Part shown: one piece after another, positions 16,299 through 25,221 of the stretch
Position numbering within the stretch: position 1 is the first letter of the stretch
Layout of the letters: each line of letters begins with the position of its first letter
Origin: Halorussus salilacus
GTDB taxonomy: Archaea > Halobacteriota > Halobacteria > Halobacteriales > Haladaptataceae
Length of the DNA: 64,000 bases
Direction of reading: 5' to 3'
Assembly (NCBI RefSeq): GCF_024138125.1
Contig: NZ_CP099993.1
Span: forward strand, 620,001-684,000
Made by a program: the position numbers and the translations under genes
The notes under the pieces: generated by a model
Database searches by the model: none
Told to the model about the DNA's origin: nothing
Seen by the model: only the letters and a program-made list of their open reading frames with translations

Positions 16299-18068
16299 CT
16301 ACTCGTCGTCCCCGTCCGGGTCGGCCCCGTCGGCGCGCTCGACGTACTCCTCGTCGACGAAGAACACGGTCTCGCTGCCGTGGACGGTGAGTTCGTGCTC
16401 GAACGCCCGGTAGCCGTCGAGTCGGGACTCGACGCCAGCGCGGTCGTCGGCGCGGGCGACGACGACCGGCGCGGCGGTCGACTCGACGTCGGCGAGGTCG
16501 TTCGTGCTGTCGACCTCCGCGCCGTACAGTTCGGTGTACCACGGGACGGGGAGCCGGTCGTACCAGTTGCCCTCCGCGGCCCAGTCGTCGTTCTCGGTCT
16601 CGTCGGCGACGTAGAAATCCGAGCCGTACCACAGCACGTCGGTGCCGTCGTTCCGGTCGATGGCGTACTCGACAGTCTCCAGCGTCGGCCGGAGGCCGTC
16701 TGCGGGCTGGCCGAACTGGACCAGCATGTTCTCCTCGGTTCCGGCCTCGTCGAGATACTGGTCCTGCGGGTGGGCGAACGAGGTGTCGGCCGCGGTCACC
16801 GCGACCTGCCCGGCGACGAGCAACACGACCATAGCGGCCAGCACCGCGCTCACGCCGTCCTCGTCGTCGATGGCGTCGAGCCCCCACCGGACGAAGATGG
16901 CGAGGCCGACCGCCGCGGGAATCGCCAGCGGAACGACGGCGTGGACGGTCGCCCACGGCGCCTGGATGTCGGTGGCGATGGGATAGCCGAAGATGCTGAC
17001 GAACCCGCCGTAGAACGCGAACGACACGAGGTCGCGGGGTCGGTCGCCCCGGTAGCGGTCGGCGACGAAGCCGACGCCCGCGAGCAGGGTCAGCGGCGCG
17101 GCCCCCTGCCAGAGCGTCTCGACGTAGTGGACGAGGAAGGGGATGTAGGCGTGGTCCTGGTGGCTGCCCGCCCACGTACTCGCGAACTCCTCCCACGCGC
17201 CGACCGTCCCGGCTTCGAGGACCGCGGGGAACATCGCGGGATTCGAGAACGCCTTCCAGAGCCCAGGGCCCGAGACCCCGCGGGCCCGGGGCGCGTAGAA
17301 GAAGACGACGACGGCGAGGAAGACGAAGAGGGCGGCCAGCAGGTGGGGCGACCAGTGCCGGAACGCGGTCCACCCCGACCGGACGTACCCGCGGGCGAGC
17401 GCAAGGCGCTCGCCCGCGTCGGCCCGGAGCGTGAACCGGTGGTCGAGCAGGAGGACCGCCGCGCCGACCCACGTCAGGACGTATATCAGCACGTTCTCCT
17501 TGGTGGTGAACGCCAGCGCGAGCGCGAACGTCCCGGCGTAGAGGTGGCGCGCCCTCCCGGTGTCGAACAGTCGGACGTAGAATCCCAGCGCGAAGATCAT
17601 CAGCGCCGCCAACAGCGCGTCGTTGCGCATGAACCGCGAGTAGTACAACAGCACGGGGTTGAATGCGAAAAAGAGCGCGAGCGCGACCATCTCCGTCCGG
17701 TCCAATCGCTCGCGGAACAGCCACGCCGACAGCGGGAGCAGGCCGGTCACGACCGCGACCGGGAGGCGCGCGACGAAGTCGCTCGGCCCGACCAGCCCGA
17801 ACAGGAACTTATCGACGTGATAGAGGAAGGGCCCGTGGATGATGGCGTGGTACTCCCAGACGCCGGTCTCGGCGTACCGGAGTATCCAGTAGCCGACCCG
17901 GCCCTCGTCCCAGTGGAACACCCGCGACCCGAGCCCGAACAGTCGAACCGAAAGCGCCAGCGCGGTCACCCCGACGAGCGCGACGGCCGTCCTCGTCCGA
18001 ACCCCGAACGCGGTCTCGGAGGAGGCAAGCCGCTCGCGAACGCTCGCGGGCGTCTCGTCTGCACTCAT
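16299..18068 (-). CDS. Agl23-like flippase-associated / GT-C type membrane protein
   Basis: A 589-residue membrane protein with about 12 helices in its first 420 residues and a soluble C-terminal domain. The N-terminal loop has the GT-C fold motif VFHWDEGRVGYWILRYAETG, where the Asp-Glu pair is expected near the lipid-phosphate-binding site, followed by IIHGPFLYHVDKF. This is the signature of the TIGR03663 family, called flippase activity-associated protein Agl23 in haloarchaea because of a link to N-glycosylation. The ATG at 18068 (MSADETPAS) is preferred because a TATA box (ATTTGTAT, 18100-18093) lies about 29 bases upstream. It is divergent from ribH. Confidence 0.82.
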   Translation of the reverse strand: MSADETPASVRERLASSETAFGVRTRTAVALVGVTALALSVRLFGLGSRVFHWDEGRVGYWILRYAETGVWEYHAIIHGPFLYHVDKFLFGLVGPSDFVARLPVAVVTGLLPLSAWLFRERLDRTEMVALALFFAFNPVLLYYSRFMRNDALLAALMIFALGFYVRLFDTGRARHLYAGTFALALAFTTKENVLIYVLTWVGAAVLLLDHRFTLRADAGERLALARGYVRSGWTAFRHWSPHLLAALFVFLAVVVFFYAPRARGVSGPGLWKAFSNPAMFPAVLEAGTVGAWEEFASTWAGSHQDHAYIPFLVHYVETLWQGAAPLTLLAGVGFVADRYRGDRPRDLVSFAFYGGFVSIFGYPIATDIQAPWATVHAVVPLAIPAAVGLAIFVRWGLDAIDDEDGVSAVLAAMVVLLVAGQVAVTAADTSFAHPQDQYLDEAGTEENMLVQFGQPADGLRPTLETVEYAIDRNDGTDVLWYGSDFYVADETENDDWAAEGNWYDRLPVPWYTELYGAEVDSTNDLADVESTAAPVVVARADDRAGVESRLDGYRAFEHELTVHGSETVFFVDEEYVERADGADPDGDDE

Positions 18069-18092
18069 CGTCTGCGGAAAGCATCCCGGGGG

Positions 18093-18126
18093 ATACAAAT
18101 TTTCCGGAGAGCGGTAGTTCTTTTAC
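18093..18126. promoter_or_regulatory. Divergent promoters, Agl23-like gene and ribH
   Basis: The 80-base gap holds two TATA boxes. ATTTGTAT (18100-18093, minus) lies 29 bases from the 18068 start. TTCTTTTAC (18118-18126, plus) lies 27 bases from the ribH ATG. Both spacings predict leaderless mRNAs. The boxes are only about 20 bases apart, so the two genes may interfere with or share regulation. Confidence 0.55.
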
Positions 18127-18148
18127 CCGCGCAGGACACCCTTCCGGT

Positions 18149-18550
18149 ATGACTGCACTCGGCCTCGTCGTCTCGCGGTTCAACCGCGAGGTAACCGAGC
18201 AGATGGAAGAACACGCCCACGAGGCGGCCGCCGACCGGGGCGCGGAGGTCGTCGAGACCCTCCACGTCCCGGGGGCCTACGACGCGCCGCTGGCGGCCGA
18301 CAGGCTGGCCCGCCGGGAAGAGATAGACGCTGTGGCGGTCGTCGGTACCGTCGTCACCGGCGACACCGATCACGACCGGGTCATCGCCGACGCCGCCGCG
18401 CGGGGGCTGACCGACGTGAGCCTCGACCGCGACACCCCGGTCACCTTCGGCGTGAGCGGACCGGGGATGTCGGGCGCGGAGGCCCGCGAGCGCGTCGGCA
18501 AGGGCGCGGAGGCCGTCAACGCCGCCATCGAACTCGCGGAGGAACTATGA
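18149..18550 (+). CDS. ribH: 6,7-dimethyl-8-ribityllumazine synthase
   Basis: A 133-residue enzyme of the penultimate step of riboflavin synthesis, which condenses 5-amino-6-ribitylaminouracil with dihydroxybutanone phosphate. Matching motifs are VSRFNREVTEQM at the N-terminus, VPGAYDAPLA (about 42-51, substrate loop), VVGTVVTGDTDHDRVIAD with the catalytic histidine, and TPVTFGVSGPGMS near residue 95. The family forms shells of pentamers. Its stop overlaps the next ATG (ATGA). Confidence 0.95.
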   Translation: MTALGLVVSRFNREVTEQMEEHAHEAAADRGAEVVETLHVPGAYDAPLAADRLARREEIDAVAVVGTVVTGDTDHDRVIADAAARGLTDVSLDRDTPVTFGVSGPGMSGAEARERVGKGAEAVNAAIELAEEL

Positions 18551-19689
18551 AGTTCAGCGACCGCATCCGGCGGGTCGAGCCGAGCGCGACGCTGGCCATC
18601 TCCAACCTCGCCTCCGAACTCGAAGCCGAGGGGGCCGACGTGGTGGACCTGAGCGTGGGCGAACCCGACTTCCCGACGCCCGAGAACGTGGTCGAGGCGG
18701 GCAAGGCGGCGATGGACGCGGGCCACACCGGATACACCTCCTCGAACGGCATCCCCGCGCTCCGAGAGGCAATCGCCGCGAAGCTCCGGGACGACGGTCT
18801 GGACCACGAGGCCGGGAACGTCGTGGTCACGCCCGGCGCGAAGCAGGCGCTCTACGAGGCGGTCCAGACGCTCGTCGGAGACGGCGACGAGGTCGTCCTC
18901 CTCGACCCGGCGTGGGTCTCCTACGAAGCGATGGCGAAGCTCGCGGGCGGCGACCTGAACCGCGTGGACCTCGCGCCCTACGACTTCCAGCTCGAACCCG
19001 CGCTCTCTGACCTCGCCGACGCGATGTCCGACGAGACCGAGCTCCTGATAGTCAACTCTCCGAACAACCCCACCGGAGCCGTCTACTCCGACGCCGCGCT
19101 CGAAGGGGTCGCCGACCTCGCGGTCGAGAACGACGTGACCGTCATCAGCGACGAGATCTACGCCGAAATCACCTACGGTGCGGAGCCGACCAGCCTCGGC
19201 ACGTTCGACGGGATGGCCGACCGGACCGTTACCGTCAACGGCTTCTCGAAGGCCTACTCGATGACCGGGTGGCGGCTCGGCTACTACGCGGGACCCGAGG
19301 AACTCGTCTCGCAGGCCGGAAAGCTCCACTCCCACTCGGTCTCGTGTGCGACCAACTTCGTCCAGCACGCAGGGGTCGAGGCGCTCGAACACACCGACGA
19401 CGCGGTCGAGGAGATGGTCGACGCCTTCGCCGAGCGCCGGGAGTTCCTGCTCGACCGCCTCGGCGAGGAGGGCGTCGACGCCCCCGAACCCGACGGCGCG
19501 TTCTACCTGATGATTCCGGTGGACGACGACGACCAGACGTGGTGCGAGGCGGCGTTAGAGGACGCCCACGTCGCGACGGTGCCCGGAAGCGCGTTCGGCG
19601 CGCCGGGCTACGCCCGCATCTCCTACGCCAACAGCAAGGAGCGCATCGGCGAAGCCGTCGACAGACTCGTGGACGCCGACCTGCTGTAA
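18547..19689 (+). CDS. PLP-dependent class I aminotransferase (aspartate/aromatic type)
   Basis: A 380-residue fold-type I aminotransferase. Visible signatures are SVGEPDFPTPENV near residue 37, the NSPNNPTGAVYS motif near 164, the cofactor-binding aspartate in ISDEIYAEI, the Schiff-base lysine in VNGFSKAYSMTGWRLGYY, and the C-terminal arginine region YARISYANSKERI. The substrate cannot be fixed from sequence; aspartate or aromatic amino acids are likely. Translation is coupled to ribH through a four-base overlap, although no direct pathway link is obvious. Confidence 0.92.
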   Translation: MKFSDRIRRVEPSATLAISNLASELEAEGADVVDLSVGEPDFPTPENVVEAGKAAMDAGHTGYTSSNGIPALREAIAAKLRDDGLDHEAGNVVVTPGAKQALYEAVQTLVGDGDEVVLLDPAWVSYEAMAKLAGGDLNRVDLAPYDFQLEPALSDLADAMSDETELLIVNSPNNPTGAVYSDAALEGVADLAVENDVTVISDEIYAEITYGAEPTSLGTFDGMADRTVTVNGFSKAYSMTGWRLGYYAGPEELVSQAGKLHSHSVSCATNFVQHAGVEALEHTDDAVEEMVDAFAERREFLLDRLGEEGVDAPEPDGAFYLMIPVDDDDQTWCEAALEDAHVATVPGSAFGAPGYARISYANSKERIGEAVDRLVDADLL

Positions 19690-19733
19690 TCTCCGACAGA
19701 AGACTTATACTTCTCTCCAGAACGGTAGTACGT

Positions 19734-20183
19734 GTGACAGTTCGATCTCGCCTCGGGGTTCTCCAGCTACCGATAGCTGGCCTCGGCGTCCTCGTCGTGG
19801 CGTGGACCGCCTACCAGTTCGCGACGATTCCGCCCTCCCCGCCCGAGAGCGACGGGTTCGTCGAGGGGCTGGTCGGCTTCTTCCTCGGCGTGAGCGCGTG
19901 GAGCGGGTTCCTCCTCGCGGCGCTCGGGTTCGCCATCCCGCCGGGAGACGCCCCCGGAATCCGGTTCAATCGGTGGCAACGTCGACTGTTCGTGGGTGCC
20001 GCGGCGGCGGCGGTCCTGAGCCTCGCCGCACCGTTGGTCGCGCTACTGCTACCTTCGGTTGGCGTCGGGATGGGAGTCGCCGTTCGGACGTGGCTGGTGC
20101 TGTGGCCCGCCGCAGTCCTCGCGTTGGTCGGTGGCCTCGGATGGCGCGCCGCCGAAGCGGTCGCGGTGCGGGTTCGGGCGTGA
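19734..20183 (+). CDS. Small four-helix membrane protein
   Basis: A 149-residue protein from a GTG start (VTVRSRLGVLQLPIAG). It has four hydrophobic segments at about 10-25, 40-62, 82-104 and 112-135 and short polar ends. No known domain is recognised. The GTG is chosen because the TATA box ACTTATAC (19712-19719) lies about 20 bases upstream and the aminotransferase stop precedes it. It ends two bases before the convergent methyltransferase stop. Confidence 0.7.
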   Translation: MTVRSRLGVLQLPIAGLGVLVVAWTAYQFATIPPSPPESDGFVEGLVGFFLGVSAWSGFLLAALGFAIPPGDAPGIRFNRWQRRLFVGAAAAAVLSLAAPLVALLLPSVGVGMGVAVRTWLVLWPAAVLALVGGLGWRAAEAVAVRVRA

Positions 20184-20184
20184 C

Positions 20185-20820
20185 TCACGCCCGCGCGAGC
20201 AACGTGATCCACTCGCCGTCCGAGAGCGACTCGACCTCGAACCCGGCGTCCGACACCAGCGACCGCAGTTCTCCGGCCCGATACAGCGTGAACCGACGGC
20301 TATCGCCCTCGTAGCCGTCGCCCTCTTTCTCGCCGTCGCCGCGCTTGACCGAGAGGTAGGCGACGCCGTCGGGTCGGACCGTCCGGCGGAACTCCCGGAG
20401 GGTCGCGGGCGCGTCCTCCCGGGGGACGTGGAGGAACGACGCGCACGCCCACAGGCCGTCGAAGGCGTCGGCGGCGAAGCCGAGGCTCCGCATGTCCATC
20501 CGCGCGAACGCGGCGTCGGGGGCCTCCTCCCGAGCGACCCGGAGGAACGCGGGCGTGAGGTCGGCGGCCACGACCTCGTGGCCGCGGTCGGCGAAGGTGG
20601 CCGACTCCCACCCGGGACCACAGCCCACGTCGGCGACGCGACCGGGTGCGCCGCCGGTCGCGTCCTCGACGGCTGTCAGGAACTCCTCGACCAACTCGGC
20701 GACGCCCGAGCGGTCGGCGTGGCGCTCGCGGTACTCGTCGGCGACCGACTGGTAGGTCGCCACGGTTTCGGGGTCGGTCACGTCCGGAGATTCGGAGCCG
20801 TCGCTCAAGAGTGTTGTCAC
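20185..20820 (-). CDS. Class I SAM-dependent methyltransferase
   Basis: A 211-residue Rossmann methyltransferase. Motif I is VADVGCGPGWESATF (about 62-76), followed by an acidic motif II (VVAADLTPAFLRVARE) and the motif IV region DGLWACASFLHVP. The substrate is unknown; small-molecule methylation or tRNA/protein targets are possible. The start is a GTG at 20820 placed directly against a 32-base perfect palindrome, with no clear TATA box; an alternative GTG lies at 20781. It converges with the small membrane protein gene. Confidence 0.82.
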   Translation of the reverse strand: MTTLLSDGSESPDVTDPETVATYQSVADEYRERHADRSGVAELVEEFLTAVEDATGGAPGRVADVGCGPGWESATFADRGHEVVAADLTPAFLRVAREEAPDAAFARMDMRSLGFAADAFDGLWACASFLHVPREDAPATLREFRRTVRPDGVAYLSVKRGDGEKEGDGYEGDSRRFTLYRAGELRSLVSDAGFEVESLSDGEWITLLARA

Positions 20821-20851
20821 GAGTCGTCGCGGCCCGGGCCGCGACGACTCG
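20820..20851. repeat. 32-base perfect palindrome at the methyltransferase start
   Basis: CGAGTCGTCGCGGCCC is followed directly by its reverse complement, with no loop. It covers the first base of the GTG start codon of the methyltransferase gene and could be an operator, a transcript hairpin or a dispersed palindromic repeat. Confidence 0.75.
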
Positions 20852-20909
20852 CGGGATGTTTCTGGGGCTCGGCCCTCCCGGGCTTAGCCGGACTGGCGGT
20901 CACGAGATG

Positions 20910-20945
20910 GAGCGATTTCGCCGCCGTTCGGCGGCGAAATCGCTC
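20910..20945. repeat. 16-bp stem inverted repeat
   Basis: GAGCGATTTCGCCGCC pairs perfectly with its complement across a four-base loop (GTTC). Together with the palindrome at 20820 it fills much of the 250-base gap before the phosphorylase stop. It may end transcripts or be a mobile palindromic repeat. Confidence 0.75.
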
Positions 20946-21070
20946 GGCGACCGTGCTGACTGACTCGCCAGCTATCTGTCCGTGACCGCGCGAAGCGTCC
21001 GAGGAGAGTTGGCCTCGGCTTCGTATTTAAACTCTCGCGTCCGAGTCTCGATGAAAGAACAGCCCCGGTC

Positions 21071-21895
21071 CTACTGGTCAAGACTCAGGCCGGGGTGCCA
21101 CCGGTCGACGCCCGCCTCGGCTTTCACTTCGTCCATCTTCGCCAACAGTTTGACCGCGAGGCTCGCAGTTTCGGCGGCGTGGTTCTCGCCCTCGGTCAGG
21201 AACTCGCCGGTCTCGCGGTTGGCGAACACCGAGCAGACCGCGCCCGCCCGCAGGCCGTAGATGTTCGCGAGGGTCATGATGGCGCTGGCCTCCATCTCGA
21301 TGTTCTTGACGTTGGCGGCCTTGAGGCCCTCGACCAGTTCGTCGCTCCCGGCCGCCTCGAACCCCTCGAATCCGGGCCGACCCTGCCCGGCGTAGAAGCT
21401 GTCGGCGCTCATCGTGATGCCGGTGTGGTAGTCGTAGCCGAGGCGCTCGGCCGCCGCGACGAGCGCCGAGACGACCTCGTAGTCGGCGACCGCGGGGTAG
21501 TCCTCGCGGACGTACTCGTCGCTGGTGCCCTCCTGACGGACGCCGCCTGTCGAGATGACCAAGTCGCCGACCGCCATGTCGGGCTGGATGGCCCCGCACG
21601 ACCCCACCCGGATGAAGGTGTCGGCACCGACGCGGGCCAACTCCTCGACCGCGATGGCCGCCGAGGGGCTTCCGATACCCGTGGAGGTGACGCTGATGGG
21701 CGTCCCCTCGTAGTCGCCGGTGACCGTGCGGTACTCGCGGTGGTGGGCCATCTCCTCGGCGGAGTCCCAGAACCGGGTTATCTTCTCGATGCGCTCGGGA
21801 TTGCCGGGGAGGAGGACGGCGTCGGCCACGTCGCCCTCGCCGACCTCGACGTGATACTGGACTTCGTCGTTGGGGTCTTCGCTGTCGCCGGGCAT
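21071..21895 (-). CDS. udp: Nucleoside phosphorylase (uridine phosphorylase type)
   Basis: A 274-residue PNP/UDP family enzyme that cleaves a nucleoside with phosphate to base and ribose 1-phosphate. Motifs are LLPGNPERIEKI near the N-terminus, the phosphate-binding TSTGIGSPSAAIAVEELARVG, FIRVGSCGAIQ, and the ribose-binding VKNIEMEASAIMTLA. The subfamily best fits uridine phosphorylase, but purines cannot be excluded. The ATG at 21895 (MPGDSEDP) is preferred over an upstream start at 21925 because a TATA box (CTTATTTG, 21930-21923) lies about 32 bases before it. It neighbours cytidine deaminase and a nucleoside-type ABC importer. Confidence 0.9.
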   Translation of the reverse strand: MPGDSEDPNDEVQYHVEVGEGDVADAVLLPGNPERIEKITRFWDSAEEMAHHREYRTVTGDYEGTPISVTSTGIGSPSAAIAVEELARVGADTFIRVGSCGAIQPDMAVGDLVISTGGVRQEGTSDEYVREDYPAVADYEVVSALVAAAERLGYDYHTGITMSADSFYAGQGRPGFEGFEAAGSDELVEGLKAANVKNIEMEASAIMTLANIYGLRAGAVCSVFANRETGEFLTEGENHAAETASLAVKLLAKMDEVKAEAGVDRWHPGLSLDQ

Positions 21896-21986
21896 GAATA
21901 CGGGACGTTCTCCCCGACCCCTCAAATAAGCTGTCGGTCCAGTCGGGGTCGAGACGGGTCGGAAGCGACGGCTCTCGGACCCGACC

Positions 21987-22373
21987 CTACTCCAGCATCT
22001 CCTCGGTGATGGTGTTCGGGAGGAGTTCGCCCAGCGAGTACTCTGCCACCTCGTCGCCCTCGTCGCAGACCACGGGCAGGTCGTCGTCGCAGAACTCCGC
22101 GAGCGTCTGTCTGCACATCCCGCAGGGCGTGACGCCGTCTCGCCGCGCGGAACTCACCGCGAGCGCATCGAACTCGCGGTGGCCCTCCTTGACCGCCTCC
22201 GCGATGGCGACCTCCTCGGCGTGGAGGCTGTTGCTGTAGTTGGCGTTCTCGATGTTACAGCCGACGTAGACCGTGCCGTCGGCGGTCCGCAGGGCGGCCC
22301 CGACCGGGTAGTCCGAGTATGGGACGTGCGCTCGCTCCTGTACTTCGCGGGCTGACTCGATGAGTTCGTCCAT
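21987..22373 (-). CDS. cdd: Cytidine deaminase
   Basis: A 128-residue enzyme that deaminates cytidine and deoxycytidine to uridine. The zinc site and catalytic glutamate are in SNSLHAEEVAI (H51, E53) and PCGMCRQ (C84, C87); YVGCNIENANYS forms the substrate pocket. The short tetrameric type is indicated by length. An in-frame ATG at 22394 would add seven residues; MDELIESAREVQERA matches the usual family start. With the phosphorylase next to it, cytidine can be taken to uracil and ribose 1-phosphate. Confidence 0.93.
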   Translation of the reverse strand: MDELIESAREVQERAHVPYSDYPVGAALRTADGTVYVGCNIENANYSNSLHAEEVAIAEAVKEGHREFDALAVSSARRDGVTPCGMCRQTLAEFCDDDLPVVCDEGDEVAEYSLGELLPNTITEEMLE

Positions 22374-22493
22374 GGTGGCGAGGTTGGGAGCCATCGGTCA
22401 AGTATCCCCCGTCTGCGCGGTCGGCGCTCGCGCTCGCTCGACGCCCCTCGCGCGTGGGACCCCGGCGTTCACCTCCGACGACTCGTTCCCCCG

Positions 22494-22781
22494 TTAGCTC
22501 CCGAGCCAGTCGTTGTCGGACACGTCGTAGCCGTTCCGCTCGCAGAACTTGCGCGCGCGGCGACGGACCTCCCTCGACCCCGGTCGCTCGCCGTCGGTCT
22601 CCAGTCGCTCGACTATCCAGTCGGCCACGGCCGCGATTCCCTCGTCGTCGTCGTCCGGTTCGATGTCTTCGAGTGCCCGGAAGGTCTTCCGGTACATCTC
22701 GTACTGCTGTTGGCGGTCGTCGGCGTCGGTGCGGGAGTCGTCGGCCGCTTCGATGCGGCGCATCGCTGATTCGACTGTCAC
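22494..22781 (-). CDS. Conserved acidic haloarchaeal protein, function unknown
   Basis: A 95-residue protein from a GTG start (MTVESAMRRIEAADD). It is predicted all-helical and strongly acidic in the middle (DIEPDDDDEG), with a C-terminal basic segment REVRRRARKFCERNGYDV. Composition and codon use are those of a real haloarchaeal gene. No function is recognised. It lies between cdd and the ABC importer and shares their direction. Confidence 0.65.
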   Translation of the reverse strand: MTVESAMRRIEAADDSRTDADDRQQQYEMYRKTFRALEDIEPDDDDEGIAAVADWIVERLETDGERPGSREVRRRARKFCERNGYDVSDNDWLGS

Positions 22782-22834
22782 ACCAGTACGTCGAGAGCCA
22801 CGATAGTAAAGTTCCGGACCGCTCGGGCGGTTCG

Positions 22835-23917
22835 CTACTCCTCGCCGGACTCGTAGTGCTCGCCCGCCGCCGAGGGAATCCGCGTCCGGCCGACGAACGC
22901 CAGCACCACCACGACCGTCACGTAGGGGATGATTCCGATGAGGTCGCTCGGAACGTTGTACCCGACCTGCTGGAGGCGGAACTGCAACGCGTCGAGGCTC
23001 GCGAACAGGAACGACCCGCCGAACGCGCCGACCGGGTTGTAGTTACCGAACAGGTAGGCGGTGATGCCGATCCAGCCGCGTCCGTTGATCATCGTGGTGC
23101 CGCCGCCGATGAACTGCCCGACGCGGCCGATGGCGAGCCCCGCACCGCCGATGCCCGAGAGGAATCCCGACAGCAGGACGCCCGCGTACCGGACCTTCCG
23201 CACGTCCACGCCGACGGTGTCGAGCGCCTTCGGGTTCTCGCCGCTGGCCTCTATCCACCGGCCGAACGCGGTCCGGTTCAGGACGTACCACGACGCGGCC
23301 ACCGCGACGAGCAACAGGTACACCATCGGACTGGCGTCGAACAGCACCGGACCGACGAACGGAATCTCGGCGAGTAGCGGGACCGTCCAGTCGTCGAACG
23401 TCCCGATGGTCGGACTGTTGACCTGTCCCCAGATGACCTTGCTGGCGAACGGCGCGAGACCGAGCGCGATGAGCCACACCGCCAGCCCCGCGATTATCTG
23501 GTCGGCCTTGAACTCGATACAGACTATCGCGAACAGGAGCGCGAACAACGTGCTCACCAGCACCGCGATACCGAACCCGAGCCAGAGTTGGGTCTGGTTC
23601 GGGTCGCCGCCACCGAGCGCGGCCGCGGCCGCCAGCGACGTGAACGCCGAGATGATGAGCAGTCCTTCGAGACCGATGTTGATGACGCCGGACTTCTCGG
23701 CGAAGATGCCGCCGAGCGCCGCGAACGCTATCGGAACCGTGAGCCGCAACACGGAGCTCACGTAGTTCGCGTCGACGACGATGGTGGCGAGGACGACCGC
23801 GATGTCGGTGATCGGATTCGCGGGGAACAGTAGCTCCACCGCGAGGAGCGCCGCGACCGCGAGCCCACCGAGCGCTACGAGTAGCCGACGACCGGTCGGG
23901 AGGCGGCCGACGCTCAT
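22835..23917 (-). CDS. Nucleoside-type ABC importer permease (second)
   Basis: A 360-residue permease of the branched-chain/CUT2-like superfamily with about nine or ten helices. The family stretch GGIFAEKSGVINIGLEGLLI (about 68-87) and the coupling-helix region ASGENPKALDTVGVDVRKVRYAG are clear. Such permeases pair with a BMP-family binding protein and a double ATPase for nucleosides or purines. It overlaps the other permease by four bases, and its stop ends the transporter operon. Confidence 0.9.
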   Translation of the reverse strand: MSVGRLPTGRRLLVALGGLAVAALLAVELLFPANPITDIAVVLATIVVDANYVSSVLRLTVPIAFAALGGIFAEKSGVINIGLEGLLIISAFTSLAAAAALGGGDPNQTQLWLGFGIAVLVSTLFALLFAIVCIEFKADQIIAGLAVWLIALGLAPFASKVIWGQVNSPTIGTFDDWTVPLLAEIPFVGPVLFDASPMVYLLLVAVAASWYVLNRTAFGRWIEASGENPKALDTVGVDVRKVRYAGVLLSGFLSGIGGAGLAIGRVGQFIGGGTTMINGRGWIGITAYLFGNYNPVGAFGGSFLFASLDALQFRLQQVGYNVPSDLIGIIPYVTVVVVLAFVGRTRIPSAAGEHYESGEE

Positions 23918-25221
23918 CGGTCCTCACCTCCCTCGTCGTCGTCGGACGCGTCGGTCGGCCCCGAGTCCCGGTCGGTCCCGGGGTCTTCGGGTCCCGCCCC
24001 GTCGGCGGCGACCGTCGCGTCGTCGCCGTAATCGTAGCGAATCCCGATCATCCGGAAGAACTCGGGCATCGCGACGAACAGGATGACGAGGCCGCGGAGG
24101 ATGCCGACGAGTTCCTGGGGAACCGCGAGTTCGAACTCGATGGCGAGGCTCCCGCCCTTCAACGCCCCGAACAGTAGGGACGCGGGGAGCACGCCGATGG
24201 GGTTGTTGCCCGCGAGGATGGACACCGTGATGCCGTCGAAGCCGAGCGACGGAATCCCCTCCTGCCAGTATCCGGCGACCATCAGCACGTACACCGCGCC
24301 GCCGATTCCGGCGATGGCACCCGAGAGCGCCATGCTCGTCACCGTCATCCGCTTGGCATCGACGCCGCCGTACTCGGCGGCGTCGGGCTGTTCGCCGCTG
24401 GTCCGGAGGTCGTAGCCGAACGTCGTCCCGCGGAGCATCCAGTAGACCCCCACCGCGAGGGCGATACCGCCGATTAGCACGAATATCGAGAAGTCCTGAA
24501 CGCCGAGTAGCGACGGCGGGAACTCCGCGTGCTCGGGGACCGCCCGCGTCTGGATGTTCTGCGTCTCGGGGTCCTTGAACACCTCCGAGACGAGGGTGAG
24601 CGCGAGTCCCGTCGCGACGAAGTTGAGCATGATGGTGGTGATGACCTCGTTGGCGTCGGCGTACGCCTTCAGCGCGCCCGGAATCGCGCCCCAGACGCCG
24701 CCGACCAGCGCGCCAGCGAGGAGGCCGAACGCGGCGAGGACGACGCCGCCGACGAGTCCGGCGGGCACGAACGGCGCGGCCCACACGACTCCGAGACCGG
24801 TCCCGAGCGCGCCGAGGACGAGCTGGCCCTGCGTCCCGATGTTGAACAGGCCCGCCCGGAACGCGACCGCGACCGACAGCCCGGTGAACACGAGCAAGGT
24901 CGTCTCCTTCAGCGTGATTCCGAGGTTGTACGTCGAACCGAACGCGCCCACCACGAGGACCCGATACACCTCGATGGGGTCGTAGCAGAACGCGCCGACG
25001 CCCGGAATCGAGGCGAACGGGGTCGACGGACACGGCGACAGCACCAGCCCCGAGACGAGGATGACGAGCGTGCCGACCACGACCGACAGCACGAGCGCCG
25101 CGAGGCTGATGAGGATTCGCTCGACCGCCGAGGCGTCGACGAGTCGGCCGAGGGTTCGGCCGAACCGACCACCCGAGTCGCCTCCGCCGTCGACCGAGTC
25201 CTCGGCGTCGTCGCCGCTCAT
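23914..25221 (-). CDS. Nucleoside-type ABC importer permease (first)
   Basis: A 435-residue permease with about ten helices and hydrophilic, acidic tails at both ends. Motifs are FRAGLFNIGTQGQLVLGALG and the EAA-like loop TSGEQPDAAEYGGVDAKRMTV. It forms a heterodimer with the 22835 product. It overlaps the ATPase stop by four bases, so ATPase, permease 1 and permease 2 are translated in order. Confidence 0.9.
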   Translation of the reverse strand: MSGDDAEDSVDGGGDSGGRFGRTLGRLVDASAVERILISLAALVLSVVVGTLVILVSGLVLSPCPSTPFASIPGVGAFCYDPIEVYRVLVVGAFGSTYNLGITLKETTLLVFTGLSVAVAFRAGLFNIGTQGQLVLGALGTGLGVVWAAPFVPAGLVGGVVLAAFGLLAGALVGGVWGAIPGALKAYADANEVITTIMLNFVATGLALTLVSEVFKDPETQNIQTRAVPEHAEFPPSLLGVQDFSIFVLIGGIALAVGVYWMLRGTTFGYDLRTSGEQPDAAEYGGVDAKRMTVTSMALSGAIAGIGGAVYVLMVAGYWQEGIPSLGFDGITVSILAGNNPIGVLPASLLFGALKGGSLAIEFELAVPQELVGILRGLVILFVAMPEFFRMIGIRYDYGDDATVAADGAGPEDPGTDRDSGPTDASDDDEGGEDR

